From contig NZ_JARZHH010000002.1 of NCBI RefSeq assembly GCF_029946515.1, forward strand, positions 62,001 to 126,000: a stretch of 64,000 nucleotides of DNA, given 5' to 3'. Every line of letters begins with the position of its first letter. Within the stretch, counting starts at the first letter, position 1. The notes beneath the pieces are model-generated. The model was not told the origin of the DNA. It did not search any database and worked only from the letters and a program-made list of their open reading frames with translations. Shown here piece after piece: positions 8,901 through 21,200 of the stretch. This DNA comes from Polyangium sp. 6x1. Lineage in GTDB: Bacteria > Myxococcota_A > Polyangia > Polyangiales > Polyangiaceae. The translations under genes were made by a program, and so were the position numbers.

Positions 8901-11900
8901 GCGACGTTTGGCGTCGACATCCCCGTGCGTGTGCTCTTCGAGGCGCCCACCGTGGGCAGCTTCGCCGCGCGCCTCGCCGAGGCCCGGAGCGAGGCGCACC
9001 GCCCCGTGTTGCCTGCGGCGTCCACGGCCACGCGCCCGTATTCCTTCGCGCAACAGCGGATCTGGTTCATCGATCAGCTCGAGCCCGACAGCCCTGCCTA
9101 CAACATGCCGTATGCGCTGGAGCTGTCCGGGCGGCTTTCCGTCGACGCCATGCGTGGCGCCTTCGAATCGCTCGTGCGTCGCCACGACGTTTTGCGCACC
9201 ACCTTCGACAGCCACGAGGGCCTCCCGGTCTTGCGCCTGCACCCGCCTGGGCCGCTCGCGCTGCCCGTCGTGGACCTTTCGAGCTCGGCCGTGGCGACGC
9301 GACAAACCGAGGCCAACCGGCTGATGAGCGAGGAGGCGCAGCGGGCGTTCAACCTGCACACCGGCCCGCTCTTGCGCATGTTCTTGATCAAGCTCGAGGA
9401 CGAGCTGCACGTCCTCGTCTTCAACATGCACCACATCGTCTCCGACGAGTGGACGCTCCTCCTCGTCGTGCGAGAGGTCGCCGCCCATTACAACGCGATC
9501 GTCAATGCGGGCGCGCCGGAGCTGCCTCCCTTGCCCATCCAGTACGCCGATTACGCGGCGTGGCATCGCGACTACATGCAAAGCGAGGCCATGGAGCGGG
9601 CGCTGCGATATTGGAAAAAGCAGCTCCACGGCCTCACGCCCCTGGATTTGCCGACCGATCGACCGAGGCCGCCGAGGCCGAGCCTCCGCGGCGATTGGGT
9701 CGAGATCGAGCTCCCCGCGCCGGTGACCGCGGGGCTCGGGGCCCTCGCGCGGGAAGCGGGCGTGACGCTCTTCATGGTGCTCGTCGCGGGCTTCTTTTCG
9801 CTCTTGCACCGGCTCAGCGGGCAGACCGACGTCGCCCTCGGAACACCGGTCGCGTGCCGCAACCGCGAGGACTTCGAGCAGCTCGTCGGCGTCTTCTACA
9901 ACATGCTCGTCCTGCGCGCCGATTTCCGGGACGACCTGACGTTCCTGTCGCTGCTCTCGCAGATCAAGGAGACCACGCTCGGGGCGATCACCCACCAGGA
10001 GATTCCCTTCGAAAAGCTCGTGGACGAGCTGAAGCCGGCGAGGGATTTTTCCCGATCACCGCTGTTCGAGGTCTTCTTCGCCCTGCAAAACAAGCCCTTC
10101 GAAAACGTCACCATCGACGGGCTCTCCGTCTCGGCGCGGCCCATCACGAGCGGCACGTCCAAGCTCGACCTCTCGCTCTACCTCGGCGAAAGCAATGGCG
10201 TGCTCCGGGGCCGCATCGAATACGCGGTCGACCTCTTCGATCGGCCCACCGTCGAGCGCCTCGCCGCGCGGCTCTGCTCGATGTACGAGGCCATCGTCCG
10301 GGATCCGCGCGTGCGCGTCGCCGACCTGCCCCTGCTGACGGACGCGGAGCGCGAGGAGCTCTCCCGGTGCAGCACGACGACCGCCCCACCGCTCCTCGCG
10401 CGCTCGCTGCCCGACGCCTTCGCGGCCCAGGTCGAGCGCATGCCCGACGCTGTCGCCCTGGTCGCGGACGATCACCGAATCACGTACCGGGACCTCGCCG
10501 CGCGCGCCCGTACGCTCGCCCTGCGCCTCCAGCGCTCCGGCGTCGGCCCAGACGTCCTCGTCGCCCTCTTCGTCGAGCGCTCGGTCGAGATGATGATCGC
10601 CATTCTCGCCGTGCTTCAAGCGGGCGGAGCGTACGTCCCCATCGACCCCATGTCGCCCCGCGAGCGCACGGCGTTCATCCTGGAGGACGTGGGCGCGCGT
10701 GTCCTGCTCACGACGACGAGCTTGCGCGCGCAGCTACCGGACGTGCGCGCCGAGGTCCTTTGCCTCGATGTGGAAGGGGACGCGATCGCCGGCGAGGACA
10801 CCACACCCTTGCGGGAGGGCGTTGGTCCGGACAACCTCGCGTACGTCATCTACACCTCCGGCTCCACGGGAAAACCCAAGGGCGTCGGCATCACGCACCG
10901 CAACGTGCTGAGCCTCTTCGCGGCCGCCGGCGAGCTCTTCCGGTTTGGCGCGGACGACGTCTGGACCCTGTTCCATTCCTACGCCTTCGATTTCTCGGTC
11001 TGGGAGATATGGGGGCCGCTGCTGCACGGCGGTCGCCTCGTCATCGTCCCGCACCTGGAGGCGCGCTCGCCCGAAGACTTCCACGCGCTGCTCCAGCGCG
11101 AGCGCGTGACGGTGCTCAACCAGACCCCGTCGGCGTTCCGGCAGTTCGTCGCCTGGGACAGCGAGAATGCTGCGGCGCCGCTCGCGCTGCGGTACGTGAT
11201 CTTTGGCGGCGAGGCGCTCGATTTTGCGCACCTCGCGCCCTGGTTCGCGCGGCACGGCGACGAGGCGCCGATGCTCGTCAACATGTACGGCATCACCGAG
11301 ACCACGGTGCACGTGACCTTCCAGCGCGTGCGCGCGCGGGACGTGACCTTCGGGCGCTCGCTCGTCGGCAGGCCGATCCCGGGCTGGCAGGTGCACGTCC
11401 TCGATCGCTACCGGCAGCTCGTGCCGCCGGGCGTGGCCGGCGAGATCTACGTCGGCGGCGCGGGCCTCGCGCGCAACTACATGGGGCGCCCTGCGCTGAC
11501 GGCAACGCGCTTCGTGTCCGACCCGTTCTCCAACGAGCCCGGCCATCGCCTCTATCGCAGCGGCGACCTCGCCCGTTGGGCGCCGGGCGGCGTCCTCGAA
11601 TACCTCGGGCGTATCGACGAGCAGGTCAAGGTGCGCGGGTATCGAATCGAGCTCGGCGAGATTGCGAATACGATCAAGACGCACCCGGGCGTGCGCGACG
11701 CGGTCGTCGTGGTGCGGGAGGACATCCCTGGCGACAAGCGGCTCGTGGCCTACTGGATCCCCGCTGCGGAGCCACCTTCGGCCACGGAGCTCCGCGAGCA
11801 CCTGCTCCGCACGCTGCAGGAGTACATGATCCCCGCCGCGTTTGTCGCGCTTGAAACGATCCCGCTCACGCCGAATGGAAAGCTCGATCGAAAAGCGCTG

Positions 11901-12236
11901 CCCGCGCCGCACGCGCAAGGGACGGCCGACGCGACGGGCAAGGCCGAGGTGCGCGTCGAGCGCGCCATCGCGGCCATCTTCGCCGAGGTGCTCGGTGTCT
12001 CCAGCGTGGGCCTCGACGACGATTTCTTTTCGCTCGGCGGCCAGCCGCCGCTCGTGACGCACGTCCTTTCGCGCATCCGCGATACGCTCGGCGTCTCGCT
12101 TCCGCTGCGGGACGCGCTCCAATCGATGACGGTGTCCGCCCTCGCGCGGAGCGTCGAGCGGCTCTTGCCGGCGGGCGGCGCGACGAACGCGGACGCAGCA
12201 CCCGAAGCGCTCGACCTCGAGGAGGGGGAGCTGTGA
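5985..12236 (+). CDS. Hybrid PKS-NRPS: KS-AT-ACP-C-A(Thr)-PCP, the PCP lacking its serine
   Basis: ATG at 5985 has its ribosome-binding site (TAGGAG) overlapping the stop of the upstream PKS. The protein has 2083 residues. The KS has Cys180 (SACSTSLV). The AT has GHSVGEY near 622 and HAFHS near 719, a malonyl-type signature. The ACP has LGGDSLLATQ (~960). The C domain begins near 1020 with HHIVSDE near 1148, so the catalytic His and Asp are present. The A domain (~1475-1960) has intact YTSGSTGKPKG, NMYGITETT, YRSGDLAR and PNGKLDRKALP motifs. The specificity residues I extract, DFWNIGMVHK, match the standard threonine code. The terminal carrier domain has LGGQPPLVTH where LGGHSLLATQ is expected: the phosphopantetheine serine is Pro2021, so it cannot be a normal thiolation domain. 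The acidic C-terminus (DLEEGEL) suits a short linear partner of the TubC-type docking domain that opens the next protein, whose GTG overlaps this stop. Confidence 0.95.
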   Translation: MDVAGTGMEIAIVGLAGRFPGARDVPAFWRNLCNGVESFRTFTEEELLARGVSPELVRDPSYVRATAMVEDVSHFDAAFFGYPPRQAELLDPQQRIFLECAWEALEDAGYIVPRKDLLVGVFGGAALSTYLLLHIWSNPAVLASLDPLQVSLSNGNSFLTTRVSYKLDLKGPSFLVESACSTSLVAVHIACQSLLNEECDVALAGGVSINLSQQHGYRFVPGSILSPDGHCRPFDSKAQGIVFGSGAGVVALRRLEDAIAAGDHIYAVIKGSAVNNDGGLRAGYTAPGVEGQAQVIAEAHANADVSADTISYVETHGTGTPLGDPIEVQALTKAFRESTDERRFCAIGSVKANVGHLDAAAGVASLIKTACALRYKKIPASLHCATPNPAIDWDGSPFFVNTTLSPWSGPTPLRAGVSSFGMGGTNAHAVLEEPPSRLAGSPGRPAELLVLSAKTEAALRAARERLAQHLENNPDLVLADVAHTLQVGRRVFPHRSFVVAGSAAEATRRLRDIHVALDEQPSERPVAFLFPGQGAQTVQMFAQVYRHELVFRRELDRCAEILRPLLEADLRAILYPPEGEEARAADRLKETAWTQPAMFSVMYALAQLWGSWGITPQSMIGHSVGEYVAACLAGVFDLRDALRLVAERGKLVQRLPPGAMLAVPLAENAIAHFLGGDVALAAVNAPNQCVLSGPIPAIAEIEQRLASSGVEARRLATSHAFHSPMMRPIVGELSALVRAARPRPGKTPFVSCVTGTWITPEQAQDPVYWTEHLLRTVRFSEGLTTLLEDGRRVLLEVGPGRTLSRLARRIPAGQGRVIEPSLAQEEQRPEEEALHVTLGRLWQAGVVVDWAGYRGQERRLRVPLPTYPFERKRFWIEPAIATAMAAPVDAPQRPAPGAEEQADRKRDQAPGPPVEARVGFRNAYVAPESEIESKLVQIWEQILGTTNIGLDDDFLDLGGDSLLATQVTSRIRATFGVDIPVRVLFEAPTVGSFAARLAEARSEAHRPVLPAASTATRPYSFAQQRIWFIDQLEPDSPAYNMPYALELSGRLSVDAMRGAFESLVRRHDVLRTTFDSHEGLPVLRLHPPGPLALPVVDLSSSAVATRQTEANRLMSEEAQRAFNLHTGPLLRMFLIKLEDELHVLVFNMHHIVSDEWTLLLVVREVAAHYNAIVNAGAPELPPLPIQYADYAAWHRDYMQSEAMERALRYWKKQLHGLTPLDLPTDRPRPPRPSLRGDWVEIELPAPVTAGLGALAREAGVTLFMVLVAGFFSLLHRLSGQTDVALGTPVACRNREDFEQLVGVFYNMLVLRADFRDDLTFLSLLSQIKETTLGAITHQEIPFEKLVDELKPARDFSRSPLFEVFFALQNKPFENVTIDGLSVSARPITSGTSKLDLSLYLGESNGVLRGRIEYAVDLFDRPTVERLAARLCSMYEAIVRDPRVRVADLPLLTDAEREELSRCSTTTAPPLLARSLPDAFAAQVERMPDAVALVADDHRITYRDLAARARTLALRLQRSGVGPDVLVALFVERSVEMMIAILAVLQAGGAYVPIDPMSPRERTAFILEDVGARVLLTTTSLRAQLPDVRAEVLCLDVEGDAIAGEDTTPLREGVGPDNLAYVIYTSGSTGKPKGVGITHRNVLSLFAAAGELFRFGADDVWTLFHSYAFDFSVWEIWGPLLHGGRLVIVPHLEARSPEDFHALLQRERVTVLNQTPSAFRQFVAWDSENAAAPLALRYVIFGGEALDFAHLAPWFARHGDEAPMLVNMYGITETTVHVTFQRVRARDVTFGRSLVGRPIPGWQVHVLDRYRQLVPPGVAGEIYVGGAGLARNYMGRPALTATRFVSDPFSNEPGHRLYRSGDLARWAPGGVLEYLGRIDEQVKVRGYRIELGEIANTIKTHPGVRDAVVVVREDIPGDKRLVAYWIPAAEPPSATELREHLLRTLQEYMIPAAFVALETIPLTPNGKLDRKALPAPHAQGTADATGKAEVRVERAIAAIFAEVLGVSSVGLDDDFFSLGGQPPLVTHVLSRIRDTLGVSLPLRDALQSMTVSALARSVERLLPAGGATNADAAPEALDLEEGEL

Positions 12237-15200
12237 CCGACGCCGAACTCTTGCAGCATGTGCGCTCCCTCGGCGTCAAGCTTTGGCTCGAAGGGGACGC
12301 TCTGCGTTACAGCGCGCCGCGTGGCGCGTTGACGCCCGAGCTCCTCGCCGAGCTCAAGCGTCACAAGGAGACCTTGCGGGCGATCCTGCGCGCCGAGGAG
12401 GATCCCTCGAAGCTGCCGCCGATCACGCCCGCGCCGCGGGACGGCCACCTCCCGCTGTCGTTCGCGCAATTGCGCTTCTGGCTCGTCGATCAGATCGAAT
12501 CGAACGCCGCCGCGTTCAGCATCCCCTTTGCGTTGCGTCTCTCGGGCGACCTCGATACCAACGCGCTCCGGCGGACCTTCGAGGAGATCGTGCGGCGGCA
12601 CGAATCGCTGCGCAGCACCTTCGAGATGCGCGACGGGGCGCCCTGCCAGATCGTCCATGCGCCCACGCATTGGCTCTTGCCCATCCGGGATCTCTCCGAT
12701 CTGCCGACCGAGCAGCGCGAGGACGAAATGAGGCGCCTCGTGCTGGCGAGCGCGCACGAGCCCTTCGACATTTCCCGCGGTCCGCTCCTGCGCACGACCC
12801 TCATCCGCCTGCATGGATTCGAGCACGTCTTCGTGGTGAACGTGCACCCGATCGCCTCCGATGGCTGGTCGTTCCGCATTCTGACGCGTGAGCTCGTCAC
12901 CCTGTACCAGGCGTTGCGCGAGGGGCGGCCCTCCCCGCTCTCCGCGTTGACGATCCAGTATGCGGATTTCGCGGTGTGGCAGCGTCGGTTTTTGGTGAGC
13001 GTCTTCGATCGCCAGCTCGCGTACTGGAAGGAACAACTCGCCAACGTCGAGCCCCTCGATCTGCCCCTCGATAGGCCGAGGCCCGCCGTCCCGGCGCGGC
13101 GCGGCGCGATGCTCCGGTTCCGGTATCCCGCGAAGCTCGCCGAGACGCTGAGCGGCGTCGTACGGCGCCGCGAGGGGGCCACGCTCTTCATGGTGCTCTT
13201 CGCGGGCTTGCATGCCTTGCTCCACCGCTGGACGGGGCAAAACGAGATCGTCGTCAGCACGCAGAGCGCCGGGCGCACGCGCCCTGAGCTCGAGGACATC
13301 GTCGGGCTCTTCCCGAACACGCTCCTAATTCGCGCCGATTTCTCCTCCAGGCATCTGCGCTTCCGGGATCTGGTCGAGCAGGTTCGTGAGCGAACGCTGG
13401 GCGCGCAAGCGAACCAGGACGTGCCGTTCGAGCGGGTGCTCGAGGCGGTCGAGAAGGGGCGGAACACCGGGCATACGCCGCTCCTCCAGGTGATGCTCAT
13501 CAACCAGAACCTGCCCATCAACTCCATGAAGATGCCCGGCCTCGTGATGGCGCCCGAATACGTCGAGCGCGGCACGAGCCAGATGGATCTCGTGATCAGC
13601 GCCCGGTGGTCGTCCGAGGGCATCGACATCTCGGCGGAGTACGACACCGATCTCTTCGACGCGTCGACGATCCGCAAATTCTTCGGGCAATACGAGCGAA
13701 TCCTCGAAGCCTTCACCGTCGATCCGGCAATCACGATCGCCGCCTTGCCGCTCCTCTCCGCGGACGAGCGCGCGCGGATCCTCTGCGAGCACGGTCGATC
13801 CGCCGAGCGCAAGCCGGAGGTGCGCTCGGTGCTCGACCTCCTCGAGGCGCAGGTGGATCGGACTCCGGAGGCGATTGCCGTCGAGGACGGGGCGCAGCGG
13901 CTGACCTACCGCGAGGTCGAGCTTCGCGCCAATCGATTGGCCTTCCGGCTTCGGCAACGCGGCGTCGGCCCCGAGGTGCGCGTGGCCCTTCGCCTGGACA
14001 GGACCGCCGACCTCGTCGTCGCGATCTGGGCGGTCCTCGCGGCGGGCGGGGCGTACGTGCTCCTCGCGCCGGACGCGCGGATCGACGAGGCACGCGCGAT
14101 CGTGCGTCGAAGCGGCGCTTCGCTCCTGCTCACTCGGCACGCGCTGGTCGAGCCCCCCGCGGCGATCGACCTGCCGTACGAGCTCGTCGATATGGCGACC
14201 GAGGAGGGCGTGCCGAGCGATCGTCTGTCCCGCCAAACGTCTCCAGCGAGCCTGGCTTGCGTGCGTCTCGATCGTTCTGCGACCGACGAACCCCAGGGGG
14301 TCGCGGTGCCCCACGGCGCCCTCGCGAGCGTGGCCGTCGCGCTCCGCGATAGGCTGAGCCTTGGCGACGACGAGCGCGTGCTCCAGCTCGCCCCGTTTTC
14401 TTCGGGCGGGTTCGACGACGAAATGGTTTTGTGCATGCTCGCGGGCGGGTGCCTCGTCGCGCGGGACGCGGCGACGCACGATCCGGCGGGCTTCCTCGAA
14501 GCCTGTGAACGGTCGCGCATCACCTCGGTCGTTCTCCCGACGCCGTTCTGGCACGACGTGGTCGCGCACCTCGTCGAGTCGCGGCGCCCCGTTCCCCCCT
14601 CGTTGCGTCGGGTGCTCCTCGGCGGCGCCGAGGCGGCGCGCGTCGATCGCGTCAATCAATGGCGGTCGCTCGCGGGCTCCCAGGTGCGGCTCTGGAGCAC
14701 GTTTGGCCTGGCACAAGCGGCCGGCGTGAACATGGCCGGAGAGCTATCGGAGATCTTCGCGTCGGGCCAGCGTGTGCCCGCGGGCCGGCCCGTCGCTGGG
14801 GCCAGGGTCTACATCCTTGATTCGTATGGCCAGCCAGCCCCGGTGGGGACGCGGGGGGACCTTCATATCGGCGGCCTGGGCGTCTCGCGCGGGTACCTTT
14901 CGAACCCTGCTCTCACGGCTGCGCGCTTCGTCCCCGACCCCTTCAGCGAGGAGGCGGGCGCGCGGATGTTCGATACGGGGGTGCTGGCGCGCTGGCTGCC
15001 GGACGGTCGCATCGTATTGCTGGGACGCCGCGACGATCGGGGCCAGGGGCGCGGCGCGCGCGTCGAGCTGCCGGCCATTGAAAGGGCTCTCTCCGAGCAT
15101 CCGGGCGTGCGTGACGCCGTCGTCGTGGCCCAGGAAAAACCCGGGAAAGGCGCCCAGCTCGTGGCGTATGTGGTGCCCTCCGCGGCGCCGCCCCCCTCGT

Positions 15201-18200
15201 CCGGGGATTTGCGAGCGTTCCTCGCATCGCGCCTGCCGGACGCCACCCTCCCGACGGCCTACGTTTTCTTGGATCCGCAGACTCCGAAGGGCGGGGTCGA
15301 TCGGGCTGCGCTCCCGGCCCTCCGCCCGGATCCGCAGGCGGAGGCCCCGCAGCGCACGCCTGTCGAGCAGATGGTCGCGCGCGCGTTCGCCGAGGTCCTT
15401 CAGGTCCCGCACGTCGAATTGCACGACAGCTTCTTTTCGCTCGGCGGCCATTCGCTCCTCGCCACGCAGCTCGTCTCGCGCATTCGGGCGGCGGCCTCCG
15501 TGAACCTGCCGCTCCGGTCCTTCTTCGAATCGCCCACCGTGGGGGGATTGGCGAAGGTGATCGAGGTGGAGCTTCGCCGCGGCAAGCTCGTGGCGCCCGC
15601 GCTCCAGCGCGCCCAGCACGACGGGGACGTCCCGCTTTCGTTCGCGCAGCAGAGGCTCTGGTTTCTGTATCAGCTCGATCCGGAGGGCACGGCGTATCAC
15701 ATGCCCCTGGCGCTGCGGCTCACGGGCACGATCAGCATCGACGCCATCCAGCGCGCCATGGACGAGGTCTCGCGCCGGCACGAGGCGCTGCGCACCACGT
15801 TCGATTTCGTCGACGGGCGCGCCGTCCAGCGCATTCATCCCGTCGGGCCCTTCCCGCTCGTGGTCGAGGACCTGTCGCGCGCCGAGGATCCCGAGGCGGA
15901 GGCTCGGCGCATCGCCGTGCAGGCCCATTTCAACCCCTTCGATCTGCGCAGGGGCCCCCTCATTCGCGCGCTCTTGCTGCGGCTCGGGCCGGAGGAGCAC
16001 ATCCTCGTCGCGAACATGCACCACATCATCTTCGATGGTTGGTCCATGGGCGTGCTCGTCCGGGAAATCGTCCAGCTCTACGAGGCATTTCGTCGCGGGC
16101 AGCCCATTGCGCTGCCCCCGCTCCCGATCCGTTACGTCGATTATGCCCTGTGGCAGCGGAGCTGGCTCTCGGGTGACGTGCTCGATCAGCAGGTCGCCTT
16201 CTGGAGGAAGCGCCTCGCCGGCGTCGCGCCGCTCGAATTGCCGACGGACAGGCCGAGGCCCGCCGTCGCGTCGCAGCGCGGCGCCACCCTCCCTGTATCG
16301 ATCCCGGCGCGGATCTCGGACGGGCTCCGCACGCTCGCGCAGAGGACGGGCACCACCTTGTTCATGGTGCTGCTCGCCGGGTTCCAGGCGCTCTTGCACC
16401 GGCTGAGCGGGCAAGAGGATTTTGCGGTCGGCTCCCCGATTGCGGGGCGCACGCGCAGAGAGCTCGAAGGGATCGTCGGCTTTTTCGTCAACACCCTCGT
16501 CCTCCGCGCGGACTTCTCGCGTGGACCGACCTTCCTCGAGTTCCTTGCGCAGGTCAAGGAGGCCACGCTCGACGCCTACGCGCACCAGGACCTGCCCTTC
16601 GAGAAGCTGGTGGAGGAGCTTGCGCCGGCGCGTGATCTCTCGCGGCAGCCGCTCTTCCAGGTGATGTTCGTCCTGCAAAACGCGCCCTTCGACGCGGTGC
16701 ACCTCGACGGATTTTCGATCTCCCCCGTATCCGTCGACATCCCCACAGCGCATTTCGAGCTGACCCTCTCCATGTTCGAGCAGGACGGGCAAATCCTCGG
16801 CCTCCTCGAATACGCCACCGACCTGTTCGACGCGAGGACGGCGGAGCTGCTGGTGGAGCGGCTGCGGCTGGTGCTGGAGCAGGCGGCGAGCGCGCCCGAG
16901 GGGCGTATTTCGGACTGGAAGATTCTGACGGAGCGAGAGGAGCAGCTGCTTTCGCATTGGAATGAGACCACGGCGCCCTACCCGCGCGAGGCGGGTATCC
17001 CTGCGCTCTTCGAGGCACAAGTGGCGAAGACGCCGGACGCGATCGCGCTGGCGTGGGACGACGGCGTGCTCGCGTTCGAGGCGGTCAATCGACGCGCCAA
17101 TCGCCTTGCGCGCCACCTTCGTGGTCTCGGGGTGGGTCCGGACGTCCCCGTCGGCGTCTTCGCGGAGCGTTCCCCCGAGGCCGTGATCGCGCTGCTCGCC
17201 ATTCTGAAGGCCGGCGGCGCGTACGTGCCGCTCGATCCATCGCTTCCCGCCGAGCGTCTCGGCTTCATTGCGCGGGACACCGGGCTTCGCGTGGCGCTCG
17301 TGCAGCCTGCGCTCGCGGGGGAAAGCTCGCGTCTCGACGTGGCGCAGGTGCTCCTCGATGTGGAGGCGAGCGTTGCGGCGGGCGAGTCCGATGCGGACCT
17401 CGGGCTCCCAATGGCCGCCGAGCAAGGCGCGTACGTCGTGTACACGTCGGGCTCCACGGGCAAACCGAAGGGCGTGCTGGTGCCTCACCGCGCGGTCGTG
17501 CGCCTCGCATGGGCCCGCAGGCATTTGCAGGTGCAGGCGTCCGATGTGTTCTTGCAGTATGCGCCGCTCGCGTTCGACGCGTCGACCTTCGAGATCTGGT
17601 CCGCGCTGCTGCAAGGCGCGCGTGTGGCGATCGCGCCGGCCGGAGTGCTCTCGTTGTCGCAGCTGGGCGCGGTGCTGGAGCGGCACGGTGTGACGACGCT
17701 GTGGCTGACGGCGCCGTTGTTCCATCAGATCGTGGATAGCAGCGCAGAGATCCTTTCGGGGGTGCGCGCCCTGCTCGCGGGCGGAGACGCGCTGTCGCTG
17801 CGGCACGTGGAGGCAGCGCGTCGTCGGCTGCCGGGCACGCGAATCATCAATGGGTATGGGCCCACGGAAAACACGACGTTCACGACGCTCGGTCCGGTGG
17901 AGGGTCCGCTGCGTGGGCATACGGTTCCGCTGGGCACGGCGATTGACCAGACGCGGGTGTATATTCTCGACGACCGGCTCGAGCGCGTCGGGCTGGGCGT
18001 GGTGGGGGAATTGTATACCGGGGGTGATGGTCTTGCGCGTGGGTATTGGTCGCAGGCAGGGCTGACGGCCGAGCGATTCTTGCCCGATCCTTTCGCGGGG
18101 ACCGAAGGGGCGCGCATGTATCGCACCGGCGATCTGGCGCGATGGCTGGAGGACGGCACGGTCGAATTCGTGGGCCGGCGTGATCATCAGGTGAAGCTGC

Positions 18201-21200
18201 GCGGCTTCCGGATCGAGCTGGGCGAGATCGAGCAAGCCTTGCTGAGGCATCCCGCGGTGCGAGAAGCCGTGGTCGTGGCGCGTCAGGACGCCGATGGGGA
18301 CAAGCGGCTGATTGCTTATCTCGTGCCGGAGGCACCGGGGACGGCCCCTGCCGCTTCTCATTTGCGCGATGCGCTGAAGGAGAGTTTGCCCGAGTACATG
18401 CTCCCGAGCGCGTATGTCGTGCTGGAGCAAATGCCGCTCTCGCCGAATGGCAAAGTGGATCGTGGCGCGCTGCCGGAGCCTTCCCTCGCGCCCATGTCGG
18501 GAAGCGAAAACGATCCTGGCCCGAGGAGCCCGGTGGAGCAGACGCTGACCGAAGCATTCGCCGAGGTGCTGCGGCTGCCGCGGGTGGGCGTGTACGACGA
18601 TTTCTTCGCGCTCGGAGGCCATTCGCTGCTGGCGACGCAGCTCGTCTCGCGCGTGCGTGCGGCGCTGGGCGTGGAAGTGCCGCTGCGCGCGCTCTTCGAG
18701 GCGCCGACGGTTTCGGGCCTCGCAGAGCGTATCGAGGTGGAGCAGCGAAAGGGGGGCATGGTTTTGCCGCGCGTCACGCGGCAGAGTCGAGAGGGCGAGC
18801 TGCCTCTTTCGTTCGCGCAGCAACGGCTGTGGTTCCTGGATCAGCTCGCGCCGGGCAGCACGGCGTACCACATGCCGTTCGCGCTGCGGCTCTCGGGCGA
18901 GCTCGACGTGGAGGCGCTGCGCAAGGCGTTCGAGGCGCTGTTGCATAGGCACGAGGCGCTGCGGACGACCCTGGAGGCGGTCGAGGGTCGAGCGAGGCAG
19001 ACGATTCATCCTCCGGGCCCCTTCGAGCTGCGCCTGGACGATCTGTCGACGGCCGAAGACCCCGAATCCGCCGCGTACAGCGCCGGCGCCGAGGAGGTCC
19101 TGCGTCCGTTCGATCTCGCGGCGGGCCCGCTCATCCGCGTGCGCTTGTTCCGGCTGCGGGCCAGGCATCACGTGCTGGTGATGGTGATGCACCACATCGT
19201 CTCGGATGGTTGGTCGATGGGCGTGCTGATGCGGGAGCTCGTGGCCCATTACGAGGCGGCTCAGGCGGGGCGTGCGGCGGTGCTGCCCGAGCTTCGTGTG
19301 CAGTACGCCGATTATGCGCTGTGGCAGCGGAGCTGGCTGTCCGGCGACGTGCTGGAGCGGCAGCTCGGGTACTGGCGTGAAAAACTGTCGGGCGTAGCGC
19401 CGCTGGAGCTGCCCACGGATCGACCGCGTCCGGCCGCGCCGAGCCATCGTGGAGCGAGCGTGAAGGTATCGCTGGGCGCGGAGCTCACCGAGGGGCTTCG
19501 GGCGCTCGCGCGGCGGCAGGGAGTGACGCTGTTCATGGTGCTGCTGGCCGGCTTCCAGGCGCTGCTGCACCGTCTGAGCGGGCAGGAAGACATTGCGGTG
19601 GGGACGCCGATCGCGGGCCGCACGCAAAAGGAGCTCGAAGGGCTGATCGGGTTTTTCGTGAACACGCTGGTGCTGCGCGCGGATGTGGGCAGCAAGCGGC
19701 GGTTTGTGGACCTGCTGGCCGAGGTGAAAGAGACGACGCTGGACGCGTATGCGCACCAGGATATCCCCTTCGAGAAGCTGGTGGAGGAGCTCGCGCCGAC
19801 GCGTGATCTCTCGCGGCAGCCGCTCTTCCAGGTGATGTTTGTCTTGCAAAACGCCCCCGTCGGTGAGCTGAACGTGGGGGGGCTCGGCGTGGCGCCGGTC
19901 GATCTGGAGGGCGCGGAGACCGCCAAGTTCGACCTCACGCTGAACCTCACGGATCAGCGGAGATCCGTCGAGGGAGTGCTCGAATACGCCACCGACCTGT
20001 TCGACGCGAGGACGGCGGAGCTGCTTGTGGAGCGGCTGCGGCTGGTGCTGGAGCAGGCGGCGAGCGCGCCCGAGGGGCGTATTTCGGACTGGAAGATTCT
20101 GACGGAGCGAGAGGAGCGGCTGCTTTCGCATTGGAATGAGACCACGGCGCCCTACCCGCGCGAGGCGGGTATCCCTGCGCTCTTCGAGGCACAAGTGGCG
20201 AAGACGCCGGACGCGATCGCGCTGGCGTGGGACGACGGCGTGCTCGCGTTCGAGGCGGTCAATCGACGCGCCAATCGCCTTGCGCGCCACCTTCGTGGTC
20301 TCGGGGTGGGTGCGGACGTCCCCGTCGGCGTCTTCGCGGAGCGTTCCCCCGAGGCCGTGATCGCGCTGCTCGCCATTCTGAAGGCCGGCGGCGCGTACGT
20401 GCCGCTCGATCCATCGCTTCCCGTCGAGCGTCTCGGCTTCATTGCGCGAGACACCGGGCTTCGCGTGGCCCTCGTGCAGCCTGCGCTCGCGGGGGAAAGC
20501 TCGCGGCTCGACGTGGCGCAGGTGCCTCTCGACGTGGAGGCGAGCGTTGCGGCGGGCGAGTCCGATGCGGACCTCGGGCTCCGAATGGCCGCCGAGCAAG
20601 GCGCGTACGTCGTGTACACGTCGGGCTCCACGGGCAAACCGAAGGGTGTCCTTGTGCCTCACCGCGCGGTCGTGCGCCTCGCATGGGCCCGCAGGCATTT
20701 GCAGGTGCAGGCGTCCGATGTGTTTTTGCAGTATGCGCCGCTTGCGTTCGACGCGTCGACCTTCGAGATCTGGTCCGCGCTGCTGCATGGCGCGCGTGTG
20801 GCGATCGCGCCGGCCGGAGTGCTCTCGCTGTCGCAGCTAGGCGCGGTGCTGGAGCGGCACGGTGTGACGACGCTGTGGCTGACGGCGCCGTTGTTCCATC
20901 AGATCGTGGATAGCAGCGCAGAGATCCTTTCGGGGGTGCGCGCCCTGCTCGCGGGCGGAGACGCGCTGTCGCTGCGGCACGTGGAGGCAGCGCGTCGTCG
21001 GCTGCCGGGCACGCGAATCATCAATGGGTATGGGCCCACGGAAAACACGACGTTCACGACGCTCGGTCCGGTGGAGGGTCCGCTGCGTGGGCATACGGTT
21101 CCGCTGGGCACGGCGATTGACCAGACGCGGGTGTACATCCTCGACGACCGGCTCGAGCGCGTCGGGCTGGGCGTGGTAGGGGAATTGTATACCGGGGGTG

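Noticed and set aside
1323..9995. A 2890-residue open frame on the - strand opposite the PKS genes, and similar long frames elsewhere (14744-20788, 25343-28978)
   Set aside because: They are antisense shadows of high-GC coding sequence, Arg/Glu/His-rich and without recognisable domains, lying wholly over genes with clear domain motifs on the + strand.
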